The notes: generated from the letters alone by a model not told the origin. A DNA stretch of 22,969 bases from CAYFJV01 sp964460605 (GCA_964460605.1 CAYWPT010000013.1:1-22969); one strand, 5' to 3'; positions 1 through 7,143 are shown, numbered from the stretch's first letter. Numbers and translations: made by a program.

Positions 1-111
1 ATAACATTCAAACCTTTTCTCTTTCTCTAATGGGTTTAATAAACGAGCCTTCGCCTGATTTACCATTTCATTACAATTACAACAATTTACCAAATTTCTC
101 AATACTGCCAC
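1..111 (-). CDS. Partial small protein with Cys cluster, runs off the left edge
   Basis: A stop-free frame of 37 codons reads leftward off the window. It starts most plausibly at a GTG (109-111) preceded by a GAGG Shine-Dalgarno-like stretch 9 nt upstream, with a TATA-like element near 145-152 on the minus strand. The visible N-terminus begins MAVLRNLVNCCNCNEMVNQA and later has RFECY, so four Cys fall in a pattern that could bind zinc. No family is recognised. The frame is short and partial and the start is not ATG, so this could be chance; the Cys spacing and upstream signals argue for a real gene. Confidence 0.4.
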   Translation of the reverse strand, partial: MAVLRNLVNCCNCNEMVNQAKARLLNPLEKEKRFECY

Positions 112-200
112 ATTACATTCCCTCGCTTAGATAGAAAAAACTTGAAGTATAAAAATACTTCTTAGTGCTAGACCAATTTTGTAAATTTTTAGCGTAGATT

Positions 201-207
201 TATAAAT
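201..207 (+). promoter_or_regulatory. TATA box of cca
   Basis: TATAAAT begins 28 nt before the cca ATG with no Shine-Dalgarno in between. This spacing puts the transcription start at or next to the start codon, as expected for a leaderless archaeal mRNA. Confidence 0.5.
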
Positions 208-228
208 TATGAAAAGATAATCTAAAGC

Positions 229-1503
229 ATGTCCAAGATATATTCCACAGTGCTCAAATCTATTGCACCTAGTACAAAAGAGAAGAAAGAGTTAGAAAGT
301 ATTACAAGTGGATTTCTCAAAAAGCTTAATGGAAAATTAAAAGGCACAAATGCTCTAGCAATCTTAGGCGGGAGTATAGCTAAGGATACCTGGCTCAAGG
401 ACAATAAAGATGTAGATATCTTTGTACAGTTCCCATATAATAAGTATAAGCAAGATTCTGGAAAATTATCTAACATTTTGAAGAAGGTGTTAAAAGAAGC
501 TTTTACTAAAGAAAAAATTGTGACTATGCACGGAAGTAGAGATTATTTCCAAATTGAATATAAAGACATTATTTTTGAAATAGTACCCATCTTAAAAATT
601 GAAGATGCTTCTGCAGCAGTAAATATTACAGACATTTCACCATTGCATGCAGGATGGGTAAATAGCAAATCTAAAAAGTTGAAAAATGAAATTCGATTAG
701 CTAAGCAGTTCTGCAAAGCGCAGAAGTTGTATGGTGCTGAGAGTTATATATCTGGCTTTTCTGGTTATATCCTTGAGATTTTGGTAGTAGAGTATGGTGG
801 CTTTGAAGCTTTGCTTAAAGCGAGTGCAAAATGGAAAGAGAAAACTGTGCTAGATCCTTCAAATTTTCACAAGAATAAGAACATGGTACTTTTTGAATTG
901 AATACTAATAAATTACAAAGCCCATTGATTATTGTAGATCCCGTTGATAAACATAGAAATGCAGCTGCTGCCCTAGGCTTAGAGAAATTTAGGTTGTTTA
1001 AATCCAAGGCTAAATCCTTTTTGAAAAAAGCAGATGCATCATATTTTGATTTCCAAGAGATGGATTTAGAAGAGTTACTTGCTAAAGCTAAAAAGAGTAA
1101 ATTAAAAGCTGTATATTTGGAAGTTACTGCTTTGAAGGGTAAAAGAGATGTTATTGGAGCTAAGTTGCTCAAAGCGTTTAACTTCTTGCTAAAAGAATTG
1201 AAAGCTTATGGTGTTGCGCACAGTGATTGGGACTGGGAGGAAGGTAAGCCTGCACAGTTTTATCTTCTTTTGAAAAAAGATCATCTTGGAAAAGAAGAAT
1301 TACGTAGGGGCCCTCCTATAAAAATCGAAGAGCACGCTAAGCAATTTAAGAAAAAGTATAAAGGATACTTTGAAAAAGATGGAAAACTCTACGCAAAGGT
1401 AAAAATTCAACATCCAGAGCTTAAAAAAAGACTTGGAAGAATAGTTTCTAAGAAGTATTTTGGAGAACGCATTAAAAGCCTAAAAAAGAAAGTATTCTCT
1501 TAA
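229..1503 (+). CDS. cca: CCA tRNA nucleotidyltransferase, archaeal class I
   Basis: Adds or repairs the 3' CCA of tRNAs from CTP and ATP without a nucleic acid template. The 424-aa length fits the archaeal class I enzymes. The nucleotidyltransferase signature is visible: LGGSIAKDTW at about residues 46-55, then DVDIF at 61-65, which supplies the metal-binding acidic pair. The FEIVPIL strand follows near residue 120. The middle and C-terminal regions match the archaeal layout, with a PVDKHRNAAAAL segment near 238-249. The ATG is the only good start and has a TATA box 28 nt upstream. The gene stands alone on the plus strand. Identification is firm; the third catalytic acidic residue appears to be Glu in FEIVP, which the family tolerates. 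Confidence 0.93.
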   Translation: MSKIYSTVLKSIAPSTKEKKELESITSGFLKKLNGKLKGTNALAILGGSIAKDTWLKDNKDVDIFVQFPYNKYKQDSGKLSNILKKVLKEAFTKEKIVTMHGSRDYFQIEYKDIIFEIVPILKIEDASAAVNITDISPLHAGWVNSKSKKLKNEIRLAKQFCKAQKLYGAESYISGFSGYILEILVVEYGGFEALLKASAKWKEKTVLDPSNFHKNKNMVLFELNTNKLQSPLIIVDPVDKHRNAAAALGLEKFRLFKSKAKSFLKKADASYFDFQEMDLEELLAKAKKSKLKAVYLEVTALKGKRDVIGAKLLKAFNFLLKELKAYGVAHSDWDWEEGKPAQFYLLLKKDHLGKEELRRGPPIKIEEHAKQFKKKYKGYFEKDGKLYAKVKIQHPELKKRLGRIVSKKYFGERIKSLKKKVFS

Positions 1504-1526
1504 ATTAGTAGTGGAAAAACTAAAAC

Positions 1527-1534
1527 TATAAAAA
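1527..1534 (+). promoter_or_regulatory. TATA box of zinc-ribbon gene
   Basis: TATAAAAA starts 30 nt before the ATG at 1557, in the 53-bp gap after cca. The gene therefore seems to have its own leaderless promoter rather than relying on read-through. Confidence 0.5.
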
Positions 1535-1556
1535 GTCCTAATTTCTTTTTTCTGCT

Positions 1557-1961
1557 ATGCTTTCTAATCAAGTGCAAGCGGAATGTCCTAAATGTAATAG
1601 CAAATCAGCAGCAGACGCTTTCGTTCTCGATTATCTAGAGAGAAGAATGGTTTGTCCTGGCTGTTTCAAAAAGGCACGTAAGCCTACTTTGAAGGAGCAA
1701 ACTGAGAAACAAAAAGAAGTTGTTAAAGAGACTAAACCCCCTGGATGGGACAAGGAAGACGAAGAGCTAGATAAATTAATTAGAAGTCGTCAGAATCATG
1801 TCTCTGGAAAAATTGAAAGAGTTCCTGGAGCGGAGTATGTAAGGTTTACTTGCCCTTCATGCACATTTAAGTTCAAATATTATCCTTTACAAAAAAAACC
1901 TCGGACCTGTCCTTATTGTAATAAAGATAATCCGAAAATTAAGGTTACTGGAATTCTATAG
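1557..1961 (+). CDS. Double zinc-ribbon protein of unknown function
   Basis: This 134-aa protein has two CxxC...CxxC units. The N-terminal one uses Cys10, Cys13, Cys33 and Cys36; the C-terminal one uses about Cys99, Cys102, Cys118 and Cys121. A charged linker (residues ~40-92) rich in Lys and Glu separates them. Each unit probably binds one structural zinc. Such proteins in archaea often act in RNA or ribosome contexts, but nothing here fixes the role. It lies 53 bp after cca with its own TATA box. A family name is not recognised. Confidence 0.75.
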   Translation: MLSNQVQAECPKCNSKSAADAFVLDYLERRMVCPGCFKKARKPTLKEQTEKQKEVVKETKPPGWDKEDEELDKLIRSRQNHVSGKIERVPGAEYVRFTCPSCTFKFKYYPLQKKPRTCPYCNKDNPKIKVTGIL

Positions 1962-1963
1962 AA

Positions 1964-2074
1964 TTATTCTTCATCTGGATGTGTTTTTAGATATTTGTCA
2001 TAAACAAAAAGAAGTCCAATACAAAGAACATAAATGAGTACTACAATTTGTACGTAAAGGTTGATTCCTTCCAT
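1964..2074 (-). CDS. 36-aa single-pass membrane microprotein
   Basis: A 37-codon frame on the minus strand starts at ATG (2072-2074) and ends with TAA (1964-1966). The peptide begins MEGINLYVQIVVLIYVLCIG, continues as one hydrophobic helix (about residues 6-25) and ends in a short charged tail (DKYLKTHPDEE). An ATAAAA element lies about 21-24 nt upstream of the ATG, fitting a leaderless start. It fills most of the gap between two plus-strand genes. The amphiphilic layout and promoter spacing argue that it is real; no family is recognised. Confidence 0.5.
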   Translation of the reverse strand: MEGINLYVQIVVLIYVLCIGLLFVYDKYLKTHPDEE

Positions 2075-2150
2075 GTTCTTATGATATTATTTTATTATTT
2101 AAATTTATCTTTAGCATAAGTTTTTTAAGGTATAGTGTGGTTTTCAGCTT

Positions 2151-2477
2151 ATGATTGAGAACAAAGAATTTTCTGGCAAAGGCATAAGATTGAGCCTTAT
2201 TGAAAATGCTAAAGAGATAGGCCATTGCTATTTGTATTTGCTCCATAATGATTTGCATACAGAGCCTTTTGGACTTCTAGAAGATGTTTTTGTTCTTGAG
2301 GAACATCGTGGTCAAGGTAATGGGAAGAAGTTGGTTTTGAAGGCAATTGAAGTGGCTAGAGAGAAAGCTTGTTACAAATTAGTCTTTACTTCTCGTTATG
2401 ATAAAGAAAAAGTGCATGCTTGGTACGAAGAGATGGGTTTTAAAGATACTTCTAAAGGGTTTAGAATGGATTTTTAA
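2151..2477 (+). CDS. GNAT-family N-acetyltransferase
   Basis: A 108-aa compact GNAT domain that would transfer an acetyl group from acetyl-CoA to an amine; the substrate is unknown. The acetyl-CoA loop (motif A) is visible as EEHRGQGNGKKLV at residues 50-62, with the Q/RxxGxG/A signature in RGQGNG. Motif B is the WYEEMGF segment at residues 91-97, typical of the fold's C-terminus. The protein is near the minimum size for a GNAT, so it is a single domain with no partner. A TTTTTAA element about 27 nt before the ATG suggests its own promoter. Family assignment is firm, substrate open. Confidence 0.82.
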   Translation: MIENKEFSGKGIRLSLIENAKEIGHCYLYLLHNDLHTEPFGLLEDVFVLEEHRGQGNGKKLVLKAIEVAREKACYKLVFTSRYDKEKVHAWYEEMGFKDTSKGFRMDF

Positions 2478-2761
2478 TCTCTCCATTCTTTTCTTAACAT
2501 TCCAAACTAAACATTATGAACCATAAAAAAGGAATTCTGAGTAATATGCAAAAGTTTCTTCTTAATCAAATTGTCTTGAAAAGAGTTTAATACCACTCAA
2601 AAATTCAATTTTTAATTTAGTTCTCATTTTCATTTGGTCTGCAAACTATGAACCATTTATGGATGTATTTTTTAGAATATAAAAGATGCCAACACAACAA
2701 TCTGTAACCAAATTTTTTAGAAAAATTTGATAAAAACAGAGCTATGCTAAAATAAGAGAAA
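2478..2761. other. Intergenic stretch before the tRNA, no convincing gene
   Basis: AT-rich, with only short frames of 14-24 codons on either strand and no consistent promoter spacing. A T-run on the minus strand (2733-2737) lies about 25 nt past the tRNA 3' end and probably terminates the tRNA transcript. An imperfect inverted repeat, aaattttt/aaaaattt, sits at about 2709-2727. Confidence 0.5.
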
Positions 2762-2882
2762 TGCCCCCACTGAGATTTGAACTCAGGTTACAAGCTCCGC
2801 AAGCTCGTGTCATGTTTGCCTCGCGATGTGAGGCAAGTTCACAAATGTTTCATTTGTCGCGTCCAGGCTAAACTATAGGGGC
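2762..2882 (-). tRNA. tRNA-Arg(GCG) interrupted by a 47-nt insertion
   Basis: Read on the minus strand. The acceptor GCCCCTA pairs with TGGGGGC, discriminator A. The D arm is GTTTAGCCTGGACGCGAC. The anticodon arm is CGAGC-TTGCGGA-GCTTG with anticodon GCG. The variable loop is TAAC and the T arm is CTGAG-TTCAAAT-CTCAG. The parts add to a normal 74-nt tRNA only if 47 nt (about 2808-2854) are removed between positions 26 and 27; a GACA tetranucleotide occurs at both edges, so the exact cut is ambiguous by up to 4 nt. The insert holds two hairpins (ACAAATG/CATTTGT overlapping its edge, and TTGCCTC/GAGGCAA). A20 after GG fits the Arg identity set. CCA is not encoded. I could not draw a standard bulge-helix-bulge motif at the junctions. 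Confidence 0.85.
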
Positions 2883-2941
2883 CTAAAGATAAAATTAGTA
2901 GATCCATTTATTAAATTAACTACAGAGTTAAATAAATTTTA

Positions 2942-2948
2942 TATAAAA
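2942..2948 (+). promoter_or_regulatory. TATA box in the divergent tRNA/CDS promoter region
   Basis: TATAAAA begins 27 nt before the ATG at 2969. It lies in an almost symmetric TTTTATATAAAA, in the 86-bp gap shared with the divergent tRNA gene. Confidence 0.5.
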
Positions 2949-2968
2949 CACACATATTTGAAATTTTT

Positions 2969-3706
2969 ATGTTAAGAACAAGGTATCACTTTAGAACAGC
3001 AAAAGCGACTGCATATTGTAAAACTGGTCTGACTAATGCACTAAAATCTATGGGATCAGATGCATTGAGTACAAGTGTGACTATGAACAGAGAAAAAAAA
3101 TATTTAGAGATCCCAAGAAAAGCAACCGTCCATTTAGAAAATTTTATTAGAAAATCACCAGATGTAAAAGTTATTAGAATAGAACCTTTGGCTTTCTCAT
3201 TTCCAAGGGAAGAAGCATACATAAGAGATGCATTAGAAAGCTTAGGTTATGATTTAAAAAGTCAACTAGTTGAACTTGATCCTGAACAAGCAGTCCATAC
3301 AAATTTTTATGAAAACGGAAGAGGATATATTGCTTTGGTAACACCTAACCATCTTGGTGAAAGACACTCAAGAATTGGAGAAGATGAAGTTCAAGAGGCG
3401 ATTGAAGTTTTACTTGAATATACTGAAAAAGAAGCTAGAGGATTTCATCTTACCGGGCGAAGGCCTTCTTGTGTTAGTAGAACAATTTCAAGTCCATTAT
3501 TTTCTGAAAACATAATAGGGGATGATGCAGAGATTAAGGGCATTTTAATTGCACCCTTACCAGAATATGCAAAAAGACAAAGATTCCAAATTCCTTTAAG
3601 CGAAGAAAACTTAGCACTAGAACTTCCATATAGAGAAGTTAATGGAATACTTACAAGAGCATTTGGAGAAAAAGCAGGAAAAACATTAGCACATATTCTT
3701 ATCTAA
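2969..3706 (+). CDS. Unknown 245-aa soluble protein
   Basis: A complete frame with a TATA box 27 nt upstream and a TAA stop. The protein is soluble, mixed alpha/beta in appearance and rather charged. It starts with a basic stretch (MLRTRYHFRTAKATAYCKTG) and has a conserved-looking centre, GRRPSCVSRTISS near residues 163-175, followed by a C-terminal part with LALELPYREVNGILTRAFG. No signal peptide or membrane segment is seen. I do not recognise a family. Its last codons overlap by 4 bp the end of the convergent NFACT-R gene, so both share the same termination region. Confidence 0.7.
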   Translation: MLRTRYHFRTAKATAYCKTGLTNALKSMGSDALSTSVTMNREKKYLEIPRKATVHLENFIRKSPDVKVIRIEPLAFSFPREEAYIRDALESLGYDLKSQLVELDPEQAVHTNFYENGRGYIALVTPNHLGERHSRIGEDEVQEAIEVLLEYTEKEARGFHLTGRRPSCVSRTISSPLFSENIIGDDAEIKGILIAPLPEYAKRQRFQIPLSEENLALELPYREVNGILTRAFGEKAGKTLAHILI

Positions 3707-4503
3707 GTTTTTTTCTTTCTACGGATTTTCTTTAACTCAGCTCCACCAGCAGGAATGAATTTAATTAAATCATCCAGATCCCCACCATCGAGTTCTTTAC
3801 GAATCTTCTTAGCAGTCACTGATTTTTTTTCTCTACCAGGGATTAAAATAACAAACTTATCTGTTTGTTTAGATATAGCAGTCTCAGGTCCACCAATGAC
3901 TTCTCTTCCAACTAATCCAATAGCATACTCTAACTGTGGATATTGGTACAAAGTTTTCCCACGCACCATAAAAGCACCTTTAGGTAAATTCTCACCAGCT
4001 TGCGCTTCTTTAGACACCTGATCAGGTTTTACGTAGAAAACATCTGCAGTTCCATGACCCAGCTTCCAAGCTTTTGAATAAACAGCTGTAGCCTGTGCAG
4101 CTTCTGCAATAGAAATATCTGTAGCTTTTTCGCCACCTTTAATAACAAAAAAAGGGCTACCTGCCATATCAGTATGAAAGACTAGGTCTTCTTTTTCCAT
4201 ATGTTTTTTTACCACTATTTCATTTGAGGTTGCATCTTTTCCACCAATGCACAAAAATCCTTGAGAAGTCATAAACCAATGGAATTTTTCATACCATTCA
4301 CGTTTTCTATTCTTTTTCTCTTTAATGATTTCTTCTCTTTCTAAATATTTAGCTTCATCTTTAAGTAATTTTTCTAACTTTTCTTTACTAATAGCTAAAG
4401 CTTTGTGTGCTCCCTCAAGCTTCTTTTTATTCTTCTTAGCAGTATCAAAATACCTTCCTGCATTTTCATCTACTGACTTTTCTAAGAAAAAATCTATTTC
4501 CAT
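3703..4503 (-). CDS. Stand-alone NFACT-R (DUF814) protein, C-terminal half of an RqcH/Tae2-type protein
   Basis: Full-length RqcH/NEMF/Tae2 proteins bind stalled 60S/50S subunits carrying peptidyl-tRNA and add C-terminal tails; they have NFACT-N, helix-hairpin, coiled-coil and NFACT-R parts. Here only the second half is present in 266 aa. Residues ~1-70 look like the coiled-coil arm (SVDENAGRYF, then many Lys/Glu heptads). Residues ~71-215 are NFACT-R, with FHTDMAGSPFFVIKGG at 109-124, YSKAWKLG at 142-149, VKPDQVSKEAQAGE at 158-171 and GAFMVRGK at 176-183. A short basic tail (IRRKKKT) ends it. The upstream DNA shows no NFACT-N. It may work with a separate NFACT-N protein or alone, like CCDC25-type proteins. 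Start ATG at 4501-4503 has a TATA-like TTTTTATA about 28 nt upstream. Confidence 0.85.
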   Translation of the reverse strand: MEIDFFLEKSVDENAGRYFDTAKKNKKKLEGAHKALAISKEKLEKLLKDEAKYLEREEIIKEKKNRKREWYEKFHWFMTSQGFLCIGGKDATSNEIVVKKHMEKEDLVFHTDMAGSPFFVIKGGEKATDISIAEAAQATAVYSKAWKLGHGTADVFYVKPDQVSKEAQAGENLPKGAFMVRGKTLYQYPQLEYAIGLVGREVIGGPETAISKQTDKFVILIPGREKKSVTAKKIRKELDGGDLDDLIKFIPAGGAELKKIRRKKKT

Positions 4504-4592
4504 ATTTATGAAAAATAAGAACCACTATAAAAAATGAACTGAAAATTGTTATAAAACACCATGAAAATGCTATATCACATAAATTAGATTAA

Positions 4593-5201
4593 TTACAAAC
4601 TTTCAAGGATATTAGTATAAACAGCATCTTCTGTTTGACTTAAAAGGGTTTCTTTTTTTAATAGATAATCTTCCTCAGCCTTGCGTTCCATTAATAAGGT
4701 CGATTTTTTTAATTTTAATTCATTATTAGAATTGTACGCAGCAATCCCTAAAGCAATAGTTAAACCAACATATTTTCCAATATCATCAGCAACAAGATTT
4801 CCAAAAAAAATACCTCCAACTGACCCTACAAAAAAATTATTAAAATCTAAAGCTTTTAATTTTGTCTCATCATAAAGTGTAGCGATTGTAGAAATACTGG
4901 CTCCGGCCATAATTGTATAAGGTTCAGAGTCTAACATAAATCCTATTAAACCACCAGCAATTGAATTAAACCCTACTCTTTCACCATTAATTCTATGATT
5001 TACACTGGATTTTGGTTTAGATTTTATTAGATTTGAGTATTGTAAAGTGAAATTCTCATAAATTTTAAATGACCTATCATTTATACAGACATTATTCTCA
5101 GTTATTAAAGATAAGTCATAATCTGAACTAATCTCTTCTAAAGATTCTACTTCAGAACAAATTCTTTCTAAAATTGACATTGTATTTATTAAATCAGCCA
5201 T
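4593..5201 (-). CDS. Unknown protein with glycine-rich hydrophobic centre
   Basis: A 202-aa protein starting at ATG (5199-5201); a TTG three codons further upstream is less likely because the TTTTAATAAA element at 5225-5234 sits at leaderless distance from the ATG. The N-terminal third is acidic. The middle (about residues 70-160) is hydrophobic and rich in Gly and Ala, with GFNSIAGGLIGFML and NFFVGSVGGIFFGNLVADD segments that could form two or three membrane hairpins. The C-terminus is a Lys/Glu helix. The Gly-zipper-like composition recalls pore or membrane-inserting proteins, but that is inference only. No family is recognised. Confidence 0.65.
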   Translation of the reverse strand: MADLINTMSILERICSEVESLEEISSDYDLSLITENNVCINDRSFKIYENFTLQYSNLIKSKPKSSVNHRINGERVGFNSIAGGLIGFMLDSEPYTIMAGASISTIATLYDETKLKALDFNNFFVGSVGGIFFGNLVADDIGKYVGLTIALGIAAYNSNNELKLKKSTLLMERKAEEDYLLKKETLLSQTEDAVYTNILESL

Positions 5202-5309
5202 ATAATACAATTTAAAAAAAAAGCTTTATTAAAAGATTTATGAGATTATAAAATTAGTTTAAAATATATATAAAATTAAGAATGAATACTAGACCACCAA
5301 ATTATTTTC

Positions 5310-5771
5310 TCAACAAGATTTTATTTGACCCACCACTAAAGCTTGGTCTACACAAATTTCTTCCTTATCCACCACTTTTACTTTAGGAATGATTTTAGCT
5401 TGCCTAATTTGCCCACTCAACTCTTCATTATATCCAAGATGAGTAAGATAATTTCCAGCTTTGCTCATTTTTGCATCAGAAAGGTCATAACTCTCTGCAC
5501 GTTCAGTCCCTATGATATTGACCATTAAGCCATCTACTCCAATATTAATACCATTTTCAACAACGAAGAAGAAGTCATTTTTTTCTGCATCAAAACAAAT
5601 TTCATCCTGTCCACCAATATTAGAAAAAACAAGACCAATATCAATCGTACATTGTGATTCTAGAGAAATTTGAGCACGTCCAAAGTTCATTACAACAAGA
5701 CCTACAGCTACTGCAAAAGAAATTAACAATAGTGTCGCTACTATCGGAGCCATACCTCTTTTTCCGTACAT
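5310..5771 (-). CDS. Type IV pilin-like (archaeal class III signal) surface protein
   Basis: I place the start at ATG 5769-5771, not at upstream in-frame codons, because a TATA box (5795-5802) lies at leaderless distance and the protein then begins MYGKRGMAPIVATLLLISFA. That is the archaeal type IV pilin/archaellin pattern: a basic stretch ending KRG, then a hydrophobic helix, residues ~8-28. The prepilin peptidase would cut at or next to the Gly. The remaining ~125 residues form a small extracellular domain with five Cys (one near residue 43, others at about 60 and at the C-terminal CVDQ...KSC end), so disulfides are possible. The stop is TGA. Adhesin or pseudopilin are both open. Confidence 0.75.
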   Translation of the reverse strand: MYGKRGMAPIVATLLLISFAVAVGLVVMNFGRAQISLESQCTIDIGLVFSNIGGQDEICFDAEKNDFFFVVENGINIGVDGLMVNIIGTERAESYDLSDAKMSKAGNYLTHLGYNEELSGQIRQAKIIPKVKVVDKEEICVDQALVVGQIKSC

Positions 5772-5794
5772 AAGCTTAGATGAGTATTTTTTTG

Positions 5795-5830
5795 TATATA
5801 AACTTTCCGAGGAGAGCAAAACATATAAAA
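5795..5830. promoter_or_regulatory. Divergent promoter pair (pilin-like gene / Nudix gene)
   Basis: Two TATA elements stand back to back in a 79-bp gap: TTTATATA on the minus strand (5795-5802), 31 nt before the pilin-like ATG, and TATAAAA on the plus strand (5824-5830), 27 nt before the Nudix ATG. Both spacings imply leaderless mRNAs. Confidence 0.5.
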
Positions 5831-5850
5831 TAAAAGAGATTTGATACTTT

Positions 5851-6369
5851 ATGAAAGAAAGTCCCATTGGAGAATTGATTGAAAAACAATATTGCACATT
5901 TGATTCTTATCTAGAATGTCCTTCTTTGAGAGGATTTTATGTAGTGCAAAAAATTCCCATTTTAGCAGCAGGCGCTATTCTTTTTCGCATAAAAAATAAA
6001 AAAAGAGAATATTTGTTAGTAAAACATCGCAAGCGTTTTGGTGGCCATTGGAATTTCCCTAAAGGACAACATGAAATGAAAGAAAGTTTTGAAGAGACCG
6101 CACAACGTGAGATTAAAGAAGAGACAGGATTGCGGGTGAAATTTATTAAAGGCTTTAATGAAAAATCAATTTATTCGCCTGGAAATTTTCCTGCAGTACG
6201 TAAAACTGTGCATGTGTTTTTAGCAGAGGTATACGACGATAAAAAAATTACAATTGATAGCACAGAGTTGGAGGATTATGCCTGGATTTCTTTTTCTAAA
6301 GCTGTAAAAAAAATAACTTATGAGAGTAGTAAAGAATTGTTAAAGAAAGCTGAAGAATTTTTAAAATAA
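5851..6369 (+). CDS. Nudix hydrolase, Ap4A-hydrolase-like
   Basis: Nudix enzymes cleave nucleoside diphosphates linked to another moiety, using Mg2+ held by the Nudix box. The box is complete at residues 72-94: G72, E78, R86-E87, E90-E91, G93 in the GX5EX7REUXEEXGU pattern. The flanking LVKHRKRFGGHWNFPKG before the box and the DYAWISF segment near the end resemble bis(5'-nucleosyl)-tetraphosphatases, which degrade alarmone-like Ap4A. An N-terminal extension of ~35 residues (with LECPSLRGFY) is longer than in minimal members. It is divergent from the pilin-like gene and convergent to rpsB, with an A-rich 10-bp gap before the rpsB end. Confidence 0.85.
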   Translation: MKESPIGELIEKQYCTFDSYLECPSLRGFYVVQKIPILAAGAILFRIKNKKREYLLVKHRKRFGGHWNFPKGQHEMKESFEETAQREIKEETGLRVKFIKGFNEKSIYSPGNFPAVRKTVHVFLAEVYDDKKITIDSTELEDYAWISFSKAVKKITYESSKELLKKAEEFLK

Positions 6370-6379
6370 AAAAAAAAAT

Positions 6380-6994
6380 TTATTCCTCAATAAACTTTTC
6401 TAATTCAACAGGTAATTCTTCGTCACCACGTAACATGCTTTTCTTACGCATAAATTCACGTGCGATTAAGTAAAGAACTAATCCCACTGATTTCTTACCT
6501 TTGTTATTAACAGGTACAACTAAATCTAAGTTATTAGCTTCGTTGTTTGTATCACAAAGTCCAATGATTGGAATACCTGCTTTCATAGCATCTCTTACAG
6601 CATTCTTATCTGGCCATGGATCACATACCATTAATACTTTAGGCTCGATGTAGGTTTCTAAATTTGTATTAGTTAGAATTCCAGGAGGGTATCTACCAGT
6701 AATTACTTGAATACCAGTCAACTTGGCTAATTGTTTAAGTCCTTTCCATCCGTTTTCTCTTCTACTTACAATTAAGATGTCTTTTGGATCGTATTGTGCT
6801 AAAAAGTTAGCAGCTAATCTTACACGTTCATCAATCATTTTTAGATTTAAAACGCTTAATCCATCTGGTCTTGTTTTGTAGATGAAGTTTTTCATATATT
6901 TAGTCTTGAATTTTGTTCCAATATGTACACCTGATTTTAGGTATTCATTTGAATCAATTAACAAGTCTTCACTTTGTTGTTCTGTTGCACTCAT
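6380..6994 (-). CDS. rpsB: Small ribosomal subunit protein uS2
   Basis: uS2 sits on the body of the small subunit near the mRNA exit. The 204-aa length is typical for archaea and shorter than bacterial uS2. Hallmarks include SGVHIGTKFKTKYMKNFIYK at residues ~21-40, then DGLSVLNL, the GRYPPGILTNTNL loop in the middle and VCDPWPDKNAVRDA followed by IPIIGLCDTNNE. These match archaeal/eukaryotic uS2. A TATA box at 7014-7021 lies 27 nt before the ATG, so the gene has its own promoter. In many archaea uS2 follows rpoK, rpoN and eno; here that context is missing. Confidence 0.95.
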   Translation of the reverse strand: MSATEQQSEDLLIDSNEYLKSGVHIGTKFKTKYMKNFIYKTRPDGLSVLNLKMIDERVRLAANFLAQYDPKDILIVSRRENGWKGLKQLAKLTGIQVITGRYPPGILTNTNLETYIEPKVLMVCDPWPDKNAVRDAMKAGIPIIGLCDTNNEANNLDLVVPVNNKGKKSVGLVLYLIAREFMRKKSMLRGDEELPVELEKFIEE

Positions 6995-7002
6995 TTTGTA
7001 TT

Positions 7003-7083
7003 TTACCTTCTATATTTTATAGGCACAAATAACTCAAGAATATCATTCTTGTCTGCGTTCTTTTTTGCCTCACGCAGCTCCAT
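7003..7083 (-). CDS. Possible 26-aa basic peptide upstream of rpsB
   Basis: A 27-codon frame runs from ATG (7081-7083) to TAA (7003-7005), ending 8 nt before the rpsB start. The peptide begins MELREAKKNADKNDI and ends FVPIKYRR. A TTTTATAG element on the minus strand near 7108-7115 is at leaderless distance. The end faintly recalls the C-terminus of archaeal RpoK, which often precedes rpsB, but only about half of such a protein is present and the rpsB TATA box lies inside this frame. It could be a gene remnant, a microprotein or chance. Confidence 0.35.
   Translation of the reverse strand: MELREAKKNADKNDILELFVPIKYRR
7014..7021 (-). promoter_or_regulatory. TATA box of rpsB
   Basis: TATAAAAT on the minus strand, 27 nt before the rpsB ATG; no Shine-Dalgarno is needed if transcription starts at the ATG. 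Confidence 0.5.
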
Positions 7084-7143
7084 AAGTCTTAGACAGGCTT
7101 ATTTCGGCTATAAAATACTAGAATTGTGGTTTATTTATAAAAT

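Noticed and set aside
2516..2590. 24-codon frame, and other frames of 14-23 codons in 2478-2761
   Set aside because: Short, AT-driven and without promoter spacing; frames of similar length occur on both strands.
2762..2882. Normal anticodon-loop intron, or a Phe tRNA reading GAA in the 5' part
   Set aside because: The GAA reading leaves no matching 3' anticodon stem and variable loop. The GCG stem-loop is perfect at 2787-2807, which places the extra 47 nt upstream of the anticodon arm.
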